Source of the DNA: Cryptomeria japonica | Taxonomy: Eukaryota; Streptophyta; Pinopsida; Cupressales; Cupressaceae | Direction of reading: 5' to 3' | Assembly (NCBI RefSeq): GCF_030272615.1 | Contig: NC_081410.1 | Coordinates: 144,123,349-144,187,348 of the forward strand | DNA: 64,000 bases | In this document: in pieces, positions 46,145-58,177 of the stretch | Layout of the letters: every line of letters starts with the position of its first letter | Numbering within the stretch: position 1 is the stretch's first letter | Position numbers and translations under genes: made by a program | The notes under the pieces: generated by a model | Database searches by the model: none | What the model was told of the DNA's origin: nothing | Seen by the model: only the letters and a program-made list of their open reading frames with translations

Positions 46145-47672
46145 TGTAGGCACCTAAAACTGGTCAACGCTTGCGGAGTCATACTTTAACATTTGCGCAT
46201 TGCCTCATTTTAGGTTTTTGCGTCGCATTAACATTTCTCCTATGATTCGCACTTGATCTTTATTATTTGCGAGCATCAAGTCATTCTTCTACATTCTTCA
46301 ATCATTTCGTTCTCAAATTCGGTCTTGTCGACAACAACTTTCAATCACGATTTTGGTCAAAATTATCCTGTCATATCAATGTGCGTGCTTATTTGTCATC
46401 ATTTTGGACATCGTCAATCCTAATTAGGGTTTTGTCCTCTTTTCAATCTTGTTGTTTTGCGATCGATTTTTTCATCGATCATGGTCATTTTTAATCTCAT
46501 CATCGATCCTAATTAGGGTTTTGTCCTCTTTTCAATCTTGTCGTTTTGCAATCGATTTTGTCATTGATCGTGGTCATTTTTAATCTCATCATCGATCCTT
46601 GTCCTCTTGTCAATTTTGTCATTTTGCGATCAATTTATCATCAATCATTGTCATGTCAATTTGGATCAATTAGTCATTGTTCCTCGTCAATTGGCACATT
46701 TGTCAATCAAATCATTTATTAATTCAAAATCATGATCAAATCGAATCGACATTAAGACCTAATTGCCATCCTTGCGTTTCTAATTCATCTTCTAAGGTTT
46801 TATGATTTATTCATTTAACCTAATTTGTCATTTCTTCCTCTAGGTTAAATAATTTATTTATTTATCCTAAGTCTTCTCATTACAATTAAAATATTCATTT
46901 AATTGGCTAATTATTCCTCTTTTTGTGAATTAATTAATAAATGACAAATTATTAATTAATTTACTCAATTTTCCTAATTTCCACCTATTTTCTAATTTCC
47001 TAATTCTAAATTCCACCTAATTAATTGTCTCTAGTTCTCCCTATTTTTGTGCTTCGATGGAAGCATGAATTTCTCATGCGTCATACTCTTGGCATAGCAA
47101 GATGTCATAAGGTTCTAGTTCTCTAGTCTTTGCATTGGCAATATGTCATAATTCATGACATAGAAGGTGTCATAACCTTCTTCTTTTCACTCAATTGTGC
47201 CATTTTTGAAATCAATTGCTTCTAATATCCATTTCATGCTAATTTGATCTTTTCTCCAATTTTTCTATAAATTGGATGATTTTCCTTCAATTAAGGTGAA
47301 TTGGTAATCACATTGTCGAATGAATCACATGGTCCATCTAATCAAATTATTGAATTCCTAATCACTTTGTCAAATCAATCACGCTTCGAGTACTCTTGTG
47401 CCACAATCTTGTCTACTTGCTTTCATCTCATGTGTATGCACTTGAAGGTGAGATCCACAAACAAAGGCTATTTGGAGAAGAAAGAAAGACAATGGAGTTG
47501 CATGAAGGAAGCATTCAGATCTACATTTGGTTTGCATAATCCTTAGTTTTGAATGTTTTTGTTTTCATGTCTTTATTGAGTGTGTTTAGGATATATCATT
47601 ACGTTTGAGCTTTTGTGATTGAGCTAGATTAGTTTAGATTTGCTTGTGATGATTCCTAATTTCCTAGCTACA
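46145..47672 (+). repeat. E11 5' LTR (1,528 bp)
   Basis: TGTAGGCACC...CTAGCTACA. Contains a tandem repeat of 89-bp period starting at 46414, 46503 and 46592 (TCRATCCTAATTAGGGTTTT units, third copy shortened). Interior starts TTAATTAGTGAACCTGCCGTG; the GTGAACC core resembles the E3/E4 primer-site region. Confidence 0.95.
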
Positions 47673-49733
47673 TTAATTAGTGAACCTGCCGTGAACTAAC
47701 CCCCTAATTATTCTTGAGTGCTTTTGAGATGTTTTGCAGGTCAAAAACCCAAGAAACAGGGTAATGCAGGGCGTTTTGGGGACTTCTATGCCTGTGTGAG
47801 ACAACCTGCACCTGTGTTATGCATTTTACGCTTGTGTTAATGACATTTTGCACTTGTGTCATGAGTTCTGCGCCTGTGTAAATTCTAGAACAGAGGTAAA
47901 AAGGTAGTGTTTTTGCTTAAAAATTTGTTTTGTTTTTGCATTCTGCTTTCTATTTTTTGGTTTTTGGTACTAATTATCTGTGCAACATCTTGGCATATGC
48001 ATGGCAAAGACAAAAAATGAAACTACTAATATGTTTTATGCAACATCGAAAGTCAAAGAATAAACACCTCAAAACTTCTAACTTGGGTTTTGCAGGTTGC
48101 CTTGGAGAAACAACTAAACTTTGTGTTTGCCATTAATGTTATAGGCACCTAGTATGATTTCTAAGTAGGTTGGAATGAATCCATGTTTGTTTTGATTGTT
48201 GAGTTTGACATTGGAATAGGAGAGTATGCTCTCATCCTTCTTAGGGTGATCAAAAATCCAGATCTTTGATACCATGCTCATGTTTGTGATTGTGTGTCAC
48301 CTTTAGAGGGCCTGCCTTCCCGACCATTTACTTTTGCAAGTAAGTGATAATTGTGAGAAGGGAATGACCCAAAGTGAGTACGACTAGAATACCTTGGCAT
48401 TCTAACTCACTATAAACAAATGCCTGATGAGCGAAAGCTTTGAAGGAAGGGTTACGTGGGAATTGCAGTTACTTGGGAAGTGATGACCCTTGGACTTTTT
48501 CTCATATCAACATCTAAGTAGGACCTCACGATCTAAATCGTGCTTGCATGACTACATTTGTTTGGTATCTTGGTGGGCTTAATGTCTCAATCATGCTTGT
48601 GTGACATCAAGGAGTAACACTTAACAGAAATCCTTACTAAACACCTTGTTTTTAGAGGCCAAAAACCCTTCTAGTTGCTTGAGAAGGACAAGTTCGGATA
48701 CATGGAAGAGATACTAAGTTCACCATGGGGAGATTTCCATGGGGATTGATGCTTGGCTTCCCTGAGAAGTGAGTGTCATGGAGGGGAGCTTGTGGGGTCA
48801 AGCATCTATGTATTCTTCTTGAATCTCATAATGAGTCTACCTCTTAAGTACCTAATGTCCTTGCTTACCATAAGAAATGTGTAAATGAGCATGATTGTCT
48901 TGAGTCTAAGTTGAAATATCTTGTCTTCTTTGCTTGTCAAAAGTTGAATTGCATCTCATTTCAAAACAAGACAAATTGATTCCAAACAAAGATTAAATAA
49001 AAGAACATTTCATCCAACAAAGTTCAAAACACCTTCAAACATGGTTGTCAAACATTGTTCAAAATCTTGTCTCAACATTCATGTCACTTAGATTTAGGTT
49101 CATCCTAGGTTTGCATTTTTGCAAGTTCATTGTCAATTACCAAAGTTAAGTTTCACCTAAGTCATAATCCTTTCGCATATCAATAAAAGTCATCCATTCG
49201 CATGTGTCCTCTTGCATTAGAGTAATACCATTTCATAATTCAAACTTAGGTTGACATTGTCATACATTTGCATGTGCATACCCTAGGTCCCTTCATTAAG
49301 CTTAAGTCATTATCATATCATATTAGGGTCATTTGCATAGTAATTTTCCCTTTGCATATAGTGTTAAAAACTAGGTTTTGTCATACTTGAGTAATCCAAA
49401 TCTTTGATAAACCCTAAGTCATTGTTAGGAAGTCTAGAACTTATCAAACCTTTTGTCCTTTTGTCATCAATGTCATTTGGTCAAACCTATCTTAGTATCC
49501 AAGCATATAGGGAGACATTGTCATTTTGTCCTTTTGTCCTTTAAGGTCTAGACATCATTTCAATTTCCTAAGGGTCTCTTTTTAGATTTGCATTCCAAAA
49601 GGTTTGTCAAAATCTTGAAAAAACAACAAAAACATAGGTTGCATTCTTGCCATAGATTGTATTTTCATTTATTTAGGTTGCATTTAGTTGCATATCATAC
49701 ATTATCCTTTTAAAATAAAAAATCCCAAAAACA
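47673..49733 (+). other. E11 untranslated leader with a TGTGT motif array
   Basis: No gene seen. At 47788-47880 five copies of a motif like YGCRCYTGTGT occur with the TGTGT core at 47793, 47813, 47833, 47855 and 47875 (spacing 20, 20, 22, 20). The rest is plain AT-rich sequence with scattered CATTTTGTC-type runs. Confidence 0.65.
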
Positions 49734-52636
49734 TTGCATAGTGACATGTCTATTGAAACAAGGTTCCAAGCACCAATGATGCAACAAAGTTTGACGTATC
49801 AACCGACAATGCAATCGAATTTTAATCCAAGGCAATCACAATTATATCCATCCCAACAACAAGGCAATATCGATCAAACTCTTTATGATGAAACAAATAT
49901 CCAAATACAAAAACTAGAGGAGAAACTAGCTCAAGAAATGGAGGTATTGGAACAAAGAGTGAAAAACATTGAGAAGAATAGATCACAAATGTCCAAAATA
50001 TTTCAAAAATTTCCAGGTCAAAATCCAAAGATTGAGCCAATTGATGTAAGATCTCTTCTTGAACGATCAGACATACCAGCTCTCCTCTCCCAAATAGAGA
50101 TGATGAAACAATTTCAAGAAAAGAGACAACATCAATTTCAACATTATGTCCCTCCACAACAAGAACAAGAAGGTGTTTACTATCAATCAGATTTTCAACC
50201 ATCACAACCAATTGTTCAACAGTTCGAACATTTCCAATAGACACAACCAATGGTCCAACCAATACAACCAATGGTCCAATTTCAACAATATGTCCAACCA
50301 ACTATATAGTGTCAACAAATAGTTCAACCAATGGTGGAATATCAACAAGTTCAATCAACATATCAATGTCAACAACCACAACCAACCATTCAAAAACAAA
50401 GGTTGCAGCACACACCAACTCAAGTTTCAAACATGTTAGAACAATTGAACCAAGTCCAATATCAAAACATGACATCAGATCAGAACCAACTCCTTGCCAA
50501 ACAAGTTCAAATTCCAGATACAACTATGTCAAAACCTTGAAAGAAAGGTGGCTTTATTGCAATGATCTTAAGGAAATTACCAAGTGAATTCTTTGAGGAA
50601 GATCAGGATAATACACTTATGTCTAGCAATGCCTCATCCACCCACAAACAAATTGACTCTCCAGTGGCATCTATCCCTACACCTTTAGAAGTTTCACAAG
50701 AACCTTCCATATTGTCCTCATCAAACAATACACCCAAGGATGCAATTATCCAAGGGCTATCCATAATTGATTGCCAAGATAATCCAATTCATGATGCACA
50801 TCCTTGTCATGTTTCAGAAATACAAGACCCAATGCCACCATGCACTTTATTGCCATTACCTATTTTAGAAGACCCCATTCGAAGTCCCTCTTTCTCATGT
50901 TTAAGCATTGATTCCTTGCCAGAATCCATCACAAATGTTCAAAGTGCATTTCCTTCATGCCAAACCATTGATCCCTTGTCAGAATACTCCATGCATATCC
51001 AAAGTCCAACCCCATGTCAAGAGGATAATTTAGAGCACAAAGAAATGTGTCTTGAAATAGATCAAGATCAAGATCCCGAAACCTTATCATCCCATCCAAC
51101 TGTTGACCAGGATCTCATCTTCCCAGACACTCACGATGATTCCCCTATTCTTGTCCATCCTATCCAAATTCCTATTGACACTCCATTCCCTGAGCAAGAT
51201 CAAGATATCTTAGTCCATCCAATCCCAAATGATCCCCTTCCATTTCATGAACACAATGTCCTTTCAAATCCCATTGACTTTCCACTTCCTAAGAAAGATC
51301 AAGATATCCTTTCCATCCTTTATGATGATCCCATTAAAAGTCAACATCAAAGTATCCTTCCAAATTCATTTCCAACGCAAGACCCTATCATTCCTTTAGA
51401 TCCTCCACAAGATCCACTTGTTCCTCCATCTCCTTGTCTTAATGCTCCATATACACTCCAAGATCGCATTTCTTTTGATGATCCCATTATTTCTCCCATT
51501 CCATCTCTTGAAGAGCCTGTCATTGAACCATGTCCACTACACAATCCTAGTCCCCCTCATGATCCTAATCCCCCTCATGATTCTAACATGTCAGTGCAAG
51601 ATGTTCATGAACCCTCGACATGCATAATGGGTTCTTCCACTTTGGTGCAATCCGATCCACTTCAAGATCTCATTATTTCTCTCATATCATATCCACCTCA
51701 TAATGGACTCGCGTCTTCTTCCCAAAGAAAAGAGTCTCCTACAAGTCAAGATATTCATAAAGGCAAAGGAGTAGACCTTCATGAGAAAGAATCTCTCCAT
51801 ATCAAAGAAGATCTTAAGGGTCATGTCTACACAACTCACTCTCAAGATGTTGGTACCCCTACTAAATCCAACATCCCTTCAAAATCCAAACATATCCATT
51901 CCCCATCATACCTTCCATCCATCTTAGGTCCTTATATCCCTTCATCCTCTATGCAAGGTCAACAAAGGCATACATCCTTGAGTAAATTGCATCTATCCAA
52001 AAGAACTCCATTTGATTCATATACATCCATGCATTCCTTTCCCCCTCCAAGCAATTTGGATGCCAAGCATAAATGTCATAAGTCTAGAAATCCACATGTA
52101 TTCAAGGATCAACATGTCCAATATAATCGACATGTCAAAACAAAGAACAATATGATCTATAAAGAAAAATATATATCCAAAAGGCCACAAAGGCCCACTG
52201 AGCAAAATAAAGCAAAGTCAAAATATATATGGGTTCCTAAATCCCTTGTGCAAGCAATGCACTCCAAGGAACCACAAAAGCAAGAAAAATCAAAAACCAT
52301 GTGGATCCCCAAGAAGCTCCTTCAAGCACAAAAAAAAAATCCACCTTGGCATCTAAAGTTGTTATTCCTCCATCCAAACCTTCCAAGTATATTCCTCCAT
52401 CACCTTCTACATCCATTTTGGGCCCTTATGTCCCAAAATCACTATCCTTTCCTTCGTCAAAATCTAAATATTCAAAATACATTTTTCCTCCATCAATCCA
52501 TCATCCCTCAAGGTGTGTGCCAATGTCAATCTTGCCAACATTTCCATTCAGTGAAGCCCAATTCTTCCAATACCCTATCCATTATCCAATGCATATTTTC
52601 CATCCTTCGATCCCTTTGATCCAATCCTTTACATAA
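49734..52636 (+). pseudogene. E11 sense ORF: gag-like, Gln- and Pro-rich, unknown
   Basis: Single frame from ATG 49734 (MHSDMSIETRF) with stops TAG 50238, TAG 50307 and TGA 50538, open from there to the A10 run at 52330-52339, where a one-base slip moves the frame to the one ending at 52636. Order: Gln-rich start, coiled coil (QIQKLEEKLAQEMEVLEQRV, about 49893-49950), Gln/Val repeats, long Asp/Pro/His-rich section, then a duplicated motif KYIWVPKSLVQA / KTMWIPKKLLQA (52222-52330) and LGPYIPSS / LGPYVPKS repeats. No knuckle or protease found. Position fits a gag-derived protein; function unknown. Confidence 0.6.
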
Positions 52637-54873
52637 ATCCTTGCCTTAGTTTCATCTCTTTTTCCATGTCCTTACCCTACCAATGTCTTTGAGCATACTT
52701 TTAAAGGTCATGGTCCATTTTTTTTCAAGGCTACTATCCAAAAAAAAAGACGCTTGAGTCCTTCTTCCATCCCCTATCATGTGTCCATCTTCTATTGAAA
52801 AAGTCAAAAAGAGAAAAAAAAGTGAAAAAAAAAAGTAAAGCAAAAATAATTCATCCACTGGTGAAAACCTGGCAAACAAGCGCCTTGGGCAAGTACCGTG
52901 ATAAAAACCTAGCAAACAGGTGTCATGTGTAATTTATGATCTTCTTGCACACCACACTTAGGGGTAGGTTTTATCCTATCATATCCTTTTGTCCTTCATT
53001 GTTCCATTATCCTATTGAACCCATGTCATACTCCTTCATATGCTATTTCCCTTCATTATCCTATCATACCATGTCATTACCCTTCATATCCTATTGTCCC
53101 TCATGTGTTCGTTTCCTCTTTCCACCTTTGATCTTGACAAGGCTAAGGATCTTCATGAGCATCACGCATCTTGTTTGCAGCTTTTAGTCCATCATAGCTT
53201 TTGGTCATTTATCTATTTGCTTATTATAACCTTTCATCCATATTCCCTATCTTATTGCAACTTTCTGCCACTATCCCGTATCCTATCCCAACCTTCAGTC
53301 CATGTCCCTTATCCATTCTTGGTCTTGCTTATCCTATCCATATCTTATCACTATCCATACACTCTTTTTCATTCCTTGATTTCTGATCTGACATAAGGAC
53401 ACCAAATTTAAACATGGTTTCAAACACCTCTTGACATGTCCCTCATGCCATTTCACTGCTTTACATTGTCATATCCAGTCTCTTGTCCCATCATGCAATA
53501 GCCCTTGAAAATTGCATCTGTATTGTCTCCATAATAAAAGGCCTTTGTCTTCCCTCTATCCACCATCATTTCAGCAAGATTGTTTATCCATTTGTCATAT
53601 TCCATGCCTTGCTAGACACTAGGGGCAATAATCCAAAAAAAATTGAAAAATGTCCTGAATAAAATCAAAAAAAAATTGAAAAATGTCCTGAAAAAAATCC
53701 AAAAAAAATCAAATAATGTCCTGAAAAAAATCTCTAAAAATTGAAAAAGGTCCTGAAAAAATCCCTAAAAAGTCAAAAAAAGTCCTGAAAAAAATGAACA
53801 CAAAAAAATTGTAAAAACTCGAAAAACAAAAACAAAAATCCCCTTTGAGCATAGACAGATTGCTAAGCATACATCCAACGACAATCACTTCAACACTGTG
53901 CTTTAATGAAATCACGCATTAACAGATGAACTTTTGAATCAAACCAAACGTTCAAACTGATCAAAATTGTCTTATCAATCGAACATCAACATCGATATCA
54001 CTCGTCCTTGGCATACTATCATGGGTCTTATACAGGGTGTGGTATACTCGAAACCAGATTGTGTCCTATCTTAGATGGGGTACTGCATTTCCTGAAACCA
54101 GACAGCATGATCATCCTATTAGCACTTTCAACTTTTGACAATGAAGATCAAGATGTTTGTTTGACTTGTTGGAATTCGTGAGTCTTATCATTTATTGATT
54201 TATCTTCGATCATGTTCCTATGTTGCTCGATGATGTCACTAAGTGATTTAGAGTGACCAAGATGGTTCATGGTCCCTTTCTTTTTTGATTGTGATTGTTA
54301 TTTGTCTGCGATGTGTCTGTCTTTTGCAAAAAGGGTTGCATTTCAGCTCTGGCCTTCAATGCCATGACGCTACGCATCCATTTTGCTACATAACAATAAA
54401 GGTTCTCACCTACAAAGTGCATTACTGAAAGCAAGTTTTTCTTCGTCTCTAACCGTCCTCTGTCTCATTTCTTCTTACTAACACTTCTTTTGTCAGTTCG
54501 GATAGTCAGTCCGGTCTAGTATTCTAATCTCCACACACATATGTTGCATCCTGCATTCATTGGTTAGTACATTTGCATTAAATCGAGTATCATATCAAGC
54601 ATTTTATCCATTTCATATTATAAATGCATAAAAAATACATTAAAATACATCCATACATGTTCATAAACAAGTGCATAAGTCATCCATACATACACAAATA
54701 ACCATAAGTCATAACACATTGCATCCCATCATATCGATGCATATCATATCACATATCATAATAATATCAGAGTACAAAATTGGACTGTCTGTCCTAAGTA
54801 TGGCTCGCAGGCTGACTACATAATATCAAACTACATATGTCATCTGTCTGTCATAAAGGAGTACGTGCCTCTG
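52637..54873 (+). other. E11 interior, noncoding, with short tandem repeats
   Basis: Pyrimidine-rich stretch 52930-53400, then five imperfect ~32-bp units at about 53634-53792 around AAAATTGAAAAATGTCCTG. A duplicated AAAACCTRGCAAACARGYG block at about 52863 and 52907. AT-rich 54540-54780. No retroelement enzyme motif in any frame that I can read. Confidence 0.6.
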
Positions 54874-55905
54874 TCATTGGGTGCTCCCTCTATCCTCCTC
54901 ATCCCTGCCATGTCTCATGGATGATGTCCCTCCTGCCCCTGGTCTTGGCTGTGGTGGTCTCATAGGTCCACTCACCCCCATGCTACTCAATGACCTCCGA
55001 GAGCGTGCCCTACTCTCTGTCCTCGATCGTGCCCGATATGAAGCTACTCTCTGCTTCGGTGGAATGACACCCTCATATAGTGTCCTCCAATGGCGTATCT
55101 CCTCTTTTGTCTCTACCAGCATTTGTGCCATCTCCCGTGCACTGGCATCCCTAATCGACCCAATGAACTCAGTGACTCTTTGTTCCTCTCGTTGTGCCTA
55201 AGCTATTGCTGTATCTCAAGCCGCTGTGAGTCTGGCTATCTTCGCTCTGAACTAATCCTGCTATCTCTCCAATGTCACAATGTGATCCTGTTGACTTGCT
55301 ATGGTAGCCCTGCATATCTCCATCTCCTCTATGCTAGCTGTCTTCGGCTCTATGGGTATATCCTGCAATGTCTCCTGATCAGCTGAGTCTGGCTCATCAT
55401 CGGCATCCCCACCATCACCTCCATCCTTGTCATCCCCCTCATCCTCATCCCTGCCCTCATCCTCCTCATCATCCTCATCTCCCTCCTCTCCTACAAGTGG
55501 GAAGTCCTCCTATCTCCTCGGTACTAGAATCTCAGGATCAGTCAAAGGCACTGGCCGTCGTCGTGCAAACCATATCTCATACTCTTCTGTCATCCCGACA
55601 TCTACCACATCTGACCTCCAATCCCACTATCTCTGTTGTAGCTGTGCAAAGTTGGCATATGCTATGTGTGGCTGAATCATACTCCCCCACTAACTTGTCT
55701 CTCTGTGAGATCAGGCAAAGTGAGCAGTCCTCCTAGGTACATCCTGCCTCTCTCCAAACTGTCGTCTGACCCTCTCTGGCAGGTACATCTCAATCACTCT
55801 CTGGCGATTCACTGGTCGCCCAATCAGGTACCTCTCCTGTCTACAATATGATAGCTCCTCATGATCATCTAACCATCCAAGGCAATCAAGATATGGCCTC
55901 CAGGG
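54874..55905 (-). pseudogene. E11 antisense frame resembling a plant mobile domain (PMD) protein, decayed
   Basis: One minus-strand frame runs from about 55905 to 54874 with in-frame stops at six to eight places. It starts PWRPYLDCLGWLDDHEELSY, then CRQERYLIGRPVNRQRVIEM and YLPERVRRQFGERQDVPR. The last motif resembles the conserved PxRVxRQFGxxQxIP signature of plant mobile domain (PMD, aminotransferase-like) proteins, known from MAIN/MAIL1 and from transposons. A long acidic stretch (55500-55400, Glu/Asp/Gly) and an Arg-rich tail (YRARSRTESRARSRRS) follow. The N-terminal half is not found; exons upstream toward 56250 are possible. Direction is opposite to the element. Confidence 0.62.
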
Positions 55906-56630
55906 TGTTCTTTATCTATTTTACCTATCCTACCCTTATCCCCCCTTTTCAGATCATTTGCATGCAGTTTTGAACCAAAATTGAGTCATCAATGCAAAAC
56001 TGTGCTTGTGTCTTAACTCCTACACTTGTGTCATGTAACCTACACCTGTGTACCCTTACACAAGCGCAGAAGACATGACACAAGCGCAGGATGAGCCCTA
56101 CACAGGCGCAGAGCTCAATTTTTGCAGTTTCTGTGGACCCCGCAATGTCCTACAAGCAATCAAAATTCATGAAATTGAAAATATGGGTTTTCAAGATACA
56201 TACCACTGCTCCTATGTCGTCCGGTCATCTGTAAGTATGTACATGTTCTCCAAGGTGATCCACCATTGGAATGTTCACCATCTCTCTGCAAGTGTCCTTG
56301 TCCAGAGCAACAAATCCTCCTCTTTGGCTAGTGCAAATGAGTTCTTTTCACCCTCTTGGTCTCATTTATAGATCTTTTTCAGTGCATAGATGGACATGCA
56401 CCCTCTCCATCTTATGTTGGTCACGGTCTTTTGCACCTTAAATTGCTTGTCCTTCATGCATCCGATCTCCGATTGTCAGTCCATTTGATCCTATCATTTT
56501 TGTCGATCAATTGGCCTCTTTTCTGCACGTTTCCGGCCAATTCCTCAAGGGGGCATGCATATGTCATTATTATTGTCTGGGGCATTTTTAGTATTGTTCT
56601 TTGAAACAACACTTAAAATCGCATTGTCTC
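55906..56630 (+). other. E11 3' region with facing TGTGT/ACACA arrays
   Basis: TGTGT cores at 56007, 56027 and 56047, then reverse cores ACACA at 56058, 56078 and 56100, with spacings 20, 20 | 20, 22. CTTGTGTCATGT (56025-56036) and ACATGACACAAG (56073-56084) are exact inverted copies, so the region can fold on itself, and the reverse cores can also pair with the leader array at 47788-47880. Otherwise no gene. Confidence 0.65.
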
Positions 56631-56644
56631 AAAGAGGGGCAAAA
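56631..56644 (+). promoter_or_regulatory. E11 polypurine tract
   Basis: AAAGAGGGGCAAAA immediately before the 3' LTR start TGTAGGCACC. Confidence 0.85.
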
Positions 56645-58172
56645 TGTAGGCACCTAAAACTGGTCAATGCTTGCGGAGTCATACTTTAACATTTGTGCAT
56701 TGCCTCATTTTAGGTTTTTGCGTCGCATTAACATTTCTCCTATGATTCGCACTTGATCTTTATTATTTGCGAGCATCGAGTCATTCTTCTACATTCTTCA
56801 ATCATTTCTTTCTCAAATTTGGTCTTGTCGACAACAACTTTCAATCACGATTTTGGTCAAAATTATCCTGTCGTATCAATGTGCGTGCTTATTTGTCATC
56901 ATTTTGGACATCGTCAATCCTAATTAGGGTTTTGTTCTCTTTTCAATCTTGTTGTTTTGCGATCGATTTTGTCATCGATCGTGGTCATTTTTAATCTCAT
57001 CATCGATCCTAATTAGGGTTTTGTCCTCTTTTCAATCTTGTCGTTTTGCGATCGATTTTGTCATCGATCGTGGTCATTTTTAATCTCATCATCGATCCTT
57101 GTCCTCTTGTCAATTTTTTCATTTTGCGATCAATTTATCATCAATCGTTGTCATGTCAATTTGGATCAATTAGTCATTGTTCCTCGTCAATTGGCACATT
57201 TGTCAATCAAATCATTTATTAATTCAAAATCATGATCAAATCGAATCGACATTAAGACCTAATTGTCATCCTTGTGTTTCTAATTCATCTTCTAAGGTTT
57301 TATGATTTATTCATTTAACCTAATTTGTCATTTCTTCCTCTAGGTTAAATAATTTATTTATTTATCCTAAGTCTTCTCATTACAATTAAAATATTCATTT
57401 AATTGGCTAATTATTCCTCTTTTTGTGAATTAATTAATAAATGACAAATTATTAATTAATTTACTCAATTTTCCTAATTTCCACCTATTTTCTAATTTCC
57501 TAATTCTAAATTCCACCTAATTAATTGTCTCTAGTTCTCCCTATTTTTTTGCTTCGGTGGAAGCATGAATTTCTCATGCGTCATACTCTTGGCATAGCAA
57601 GATGTCATAAGGTTCTAGTTCTCTATTCTTTGCATTGGCAATATGTCATAATTCATGACATAGAAGGTGTCATAACCTTCTTCTTTTCACTCAATTGTGC
57701 CATTTTTGAAATCAATTGCTTCTAATATCCATTTCATGCTAATTTGATCTTTTCTCCAATTTTTCTATAAATTGGATGATTTTCCTTCAATTAAGGCGAA
57801 TTGGTAATCACATTGTCGAATGAATCACATGGTCCATCTAATCAGATTATTGAATTCCTAATCACTTTGTCAAATCAATCACACTTCGAGTACTCTTGTG
57901 CCACAATCTTGTCTACTTGCTTTCATCTCATGTGTACGCACTTGAAGGTGAGATCCACAAACAAAGGCTATTTGGAGAAGAAAGAAAGACAATGGAGCTG
58001 CATGAAGGAAGCATTCAGATCTACATTTGGTTTGCATAATCTTTAGTTTTTAATGTTTTTGTTTTCATGTCTTTATTGAGTGTGTTTAGGATAGATCATT
58101 ACATTTGAGCTTTCGTGATTGAGCTAGATTAGTTTTGATTTGCTTGTGATGATTCCTAATTTCCTAGCTACA
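56645..58172 (+). repeat. E11 3' LTR (1,528 bp)
   Basis: Offset from the 5' LTR by exactly 10,500 bp at every position; 29 substitutions, mostly transitions; same 89-bp repeats at 56914, 57003 and 57092. Confidence 0.95.
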
Positions 58173-58177
58173 CTCAC

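Larger units (their letters stand above)
46145..58172 (+). mobile_element. E11: 12-kb pol-less LTR element (LARD-like) with sense gag-like frame and antisense PMD-like frame
   Basis: LTRs 46145-47672 and 56645-58172, both exactly 1,528 bp without indels, 29 differences counted by eye (98.1% identical). Perfect target duplication ctcac at 46140-46144 and 58173-58177. Polypurine tract AAAGAGGGGCAAAA at 56631-56644 sets the strand. The interior (8.97 kb) has one long low-complexity sense frame, one decayed antisense frame and much noncoding sequence; no RT, RNase H or integrase. Youngest of the elements whose LTR pairs I counted. Inserted in E9 ORF2. Confidence 0.94.

Noticed and set aside
47788-47880. 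Regularly spaced ~20-nt motifs that might suggest a CRISPR-like array
   Set aside because: Repeats are short and degenerate, spacers are about 9 nt and the setting is a plant LTR element; no cas genes. Kept only as a structural motif array.
50562-52619. A 685-codon open frame as a possible host gene
   Set aside because: It continues in frame from the E11 gag-like start at 49734 and lies inside E11 LTRs; low-complexity Pro/Asp-rich composition, no host domain.
54881-55736. Plus-strand Pro/His/Ser-rich frames (54881-55201, 55368-55736)
   Set aside because: They are the antisense of the PMD-like and acidic minus-strand frame; the minus frame has the recognisable motif.
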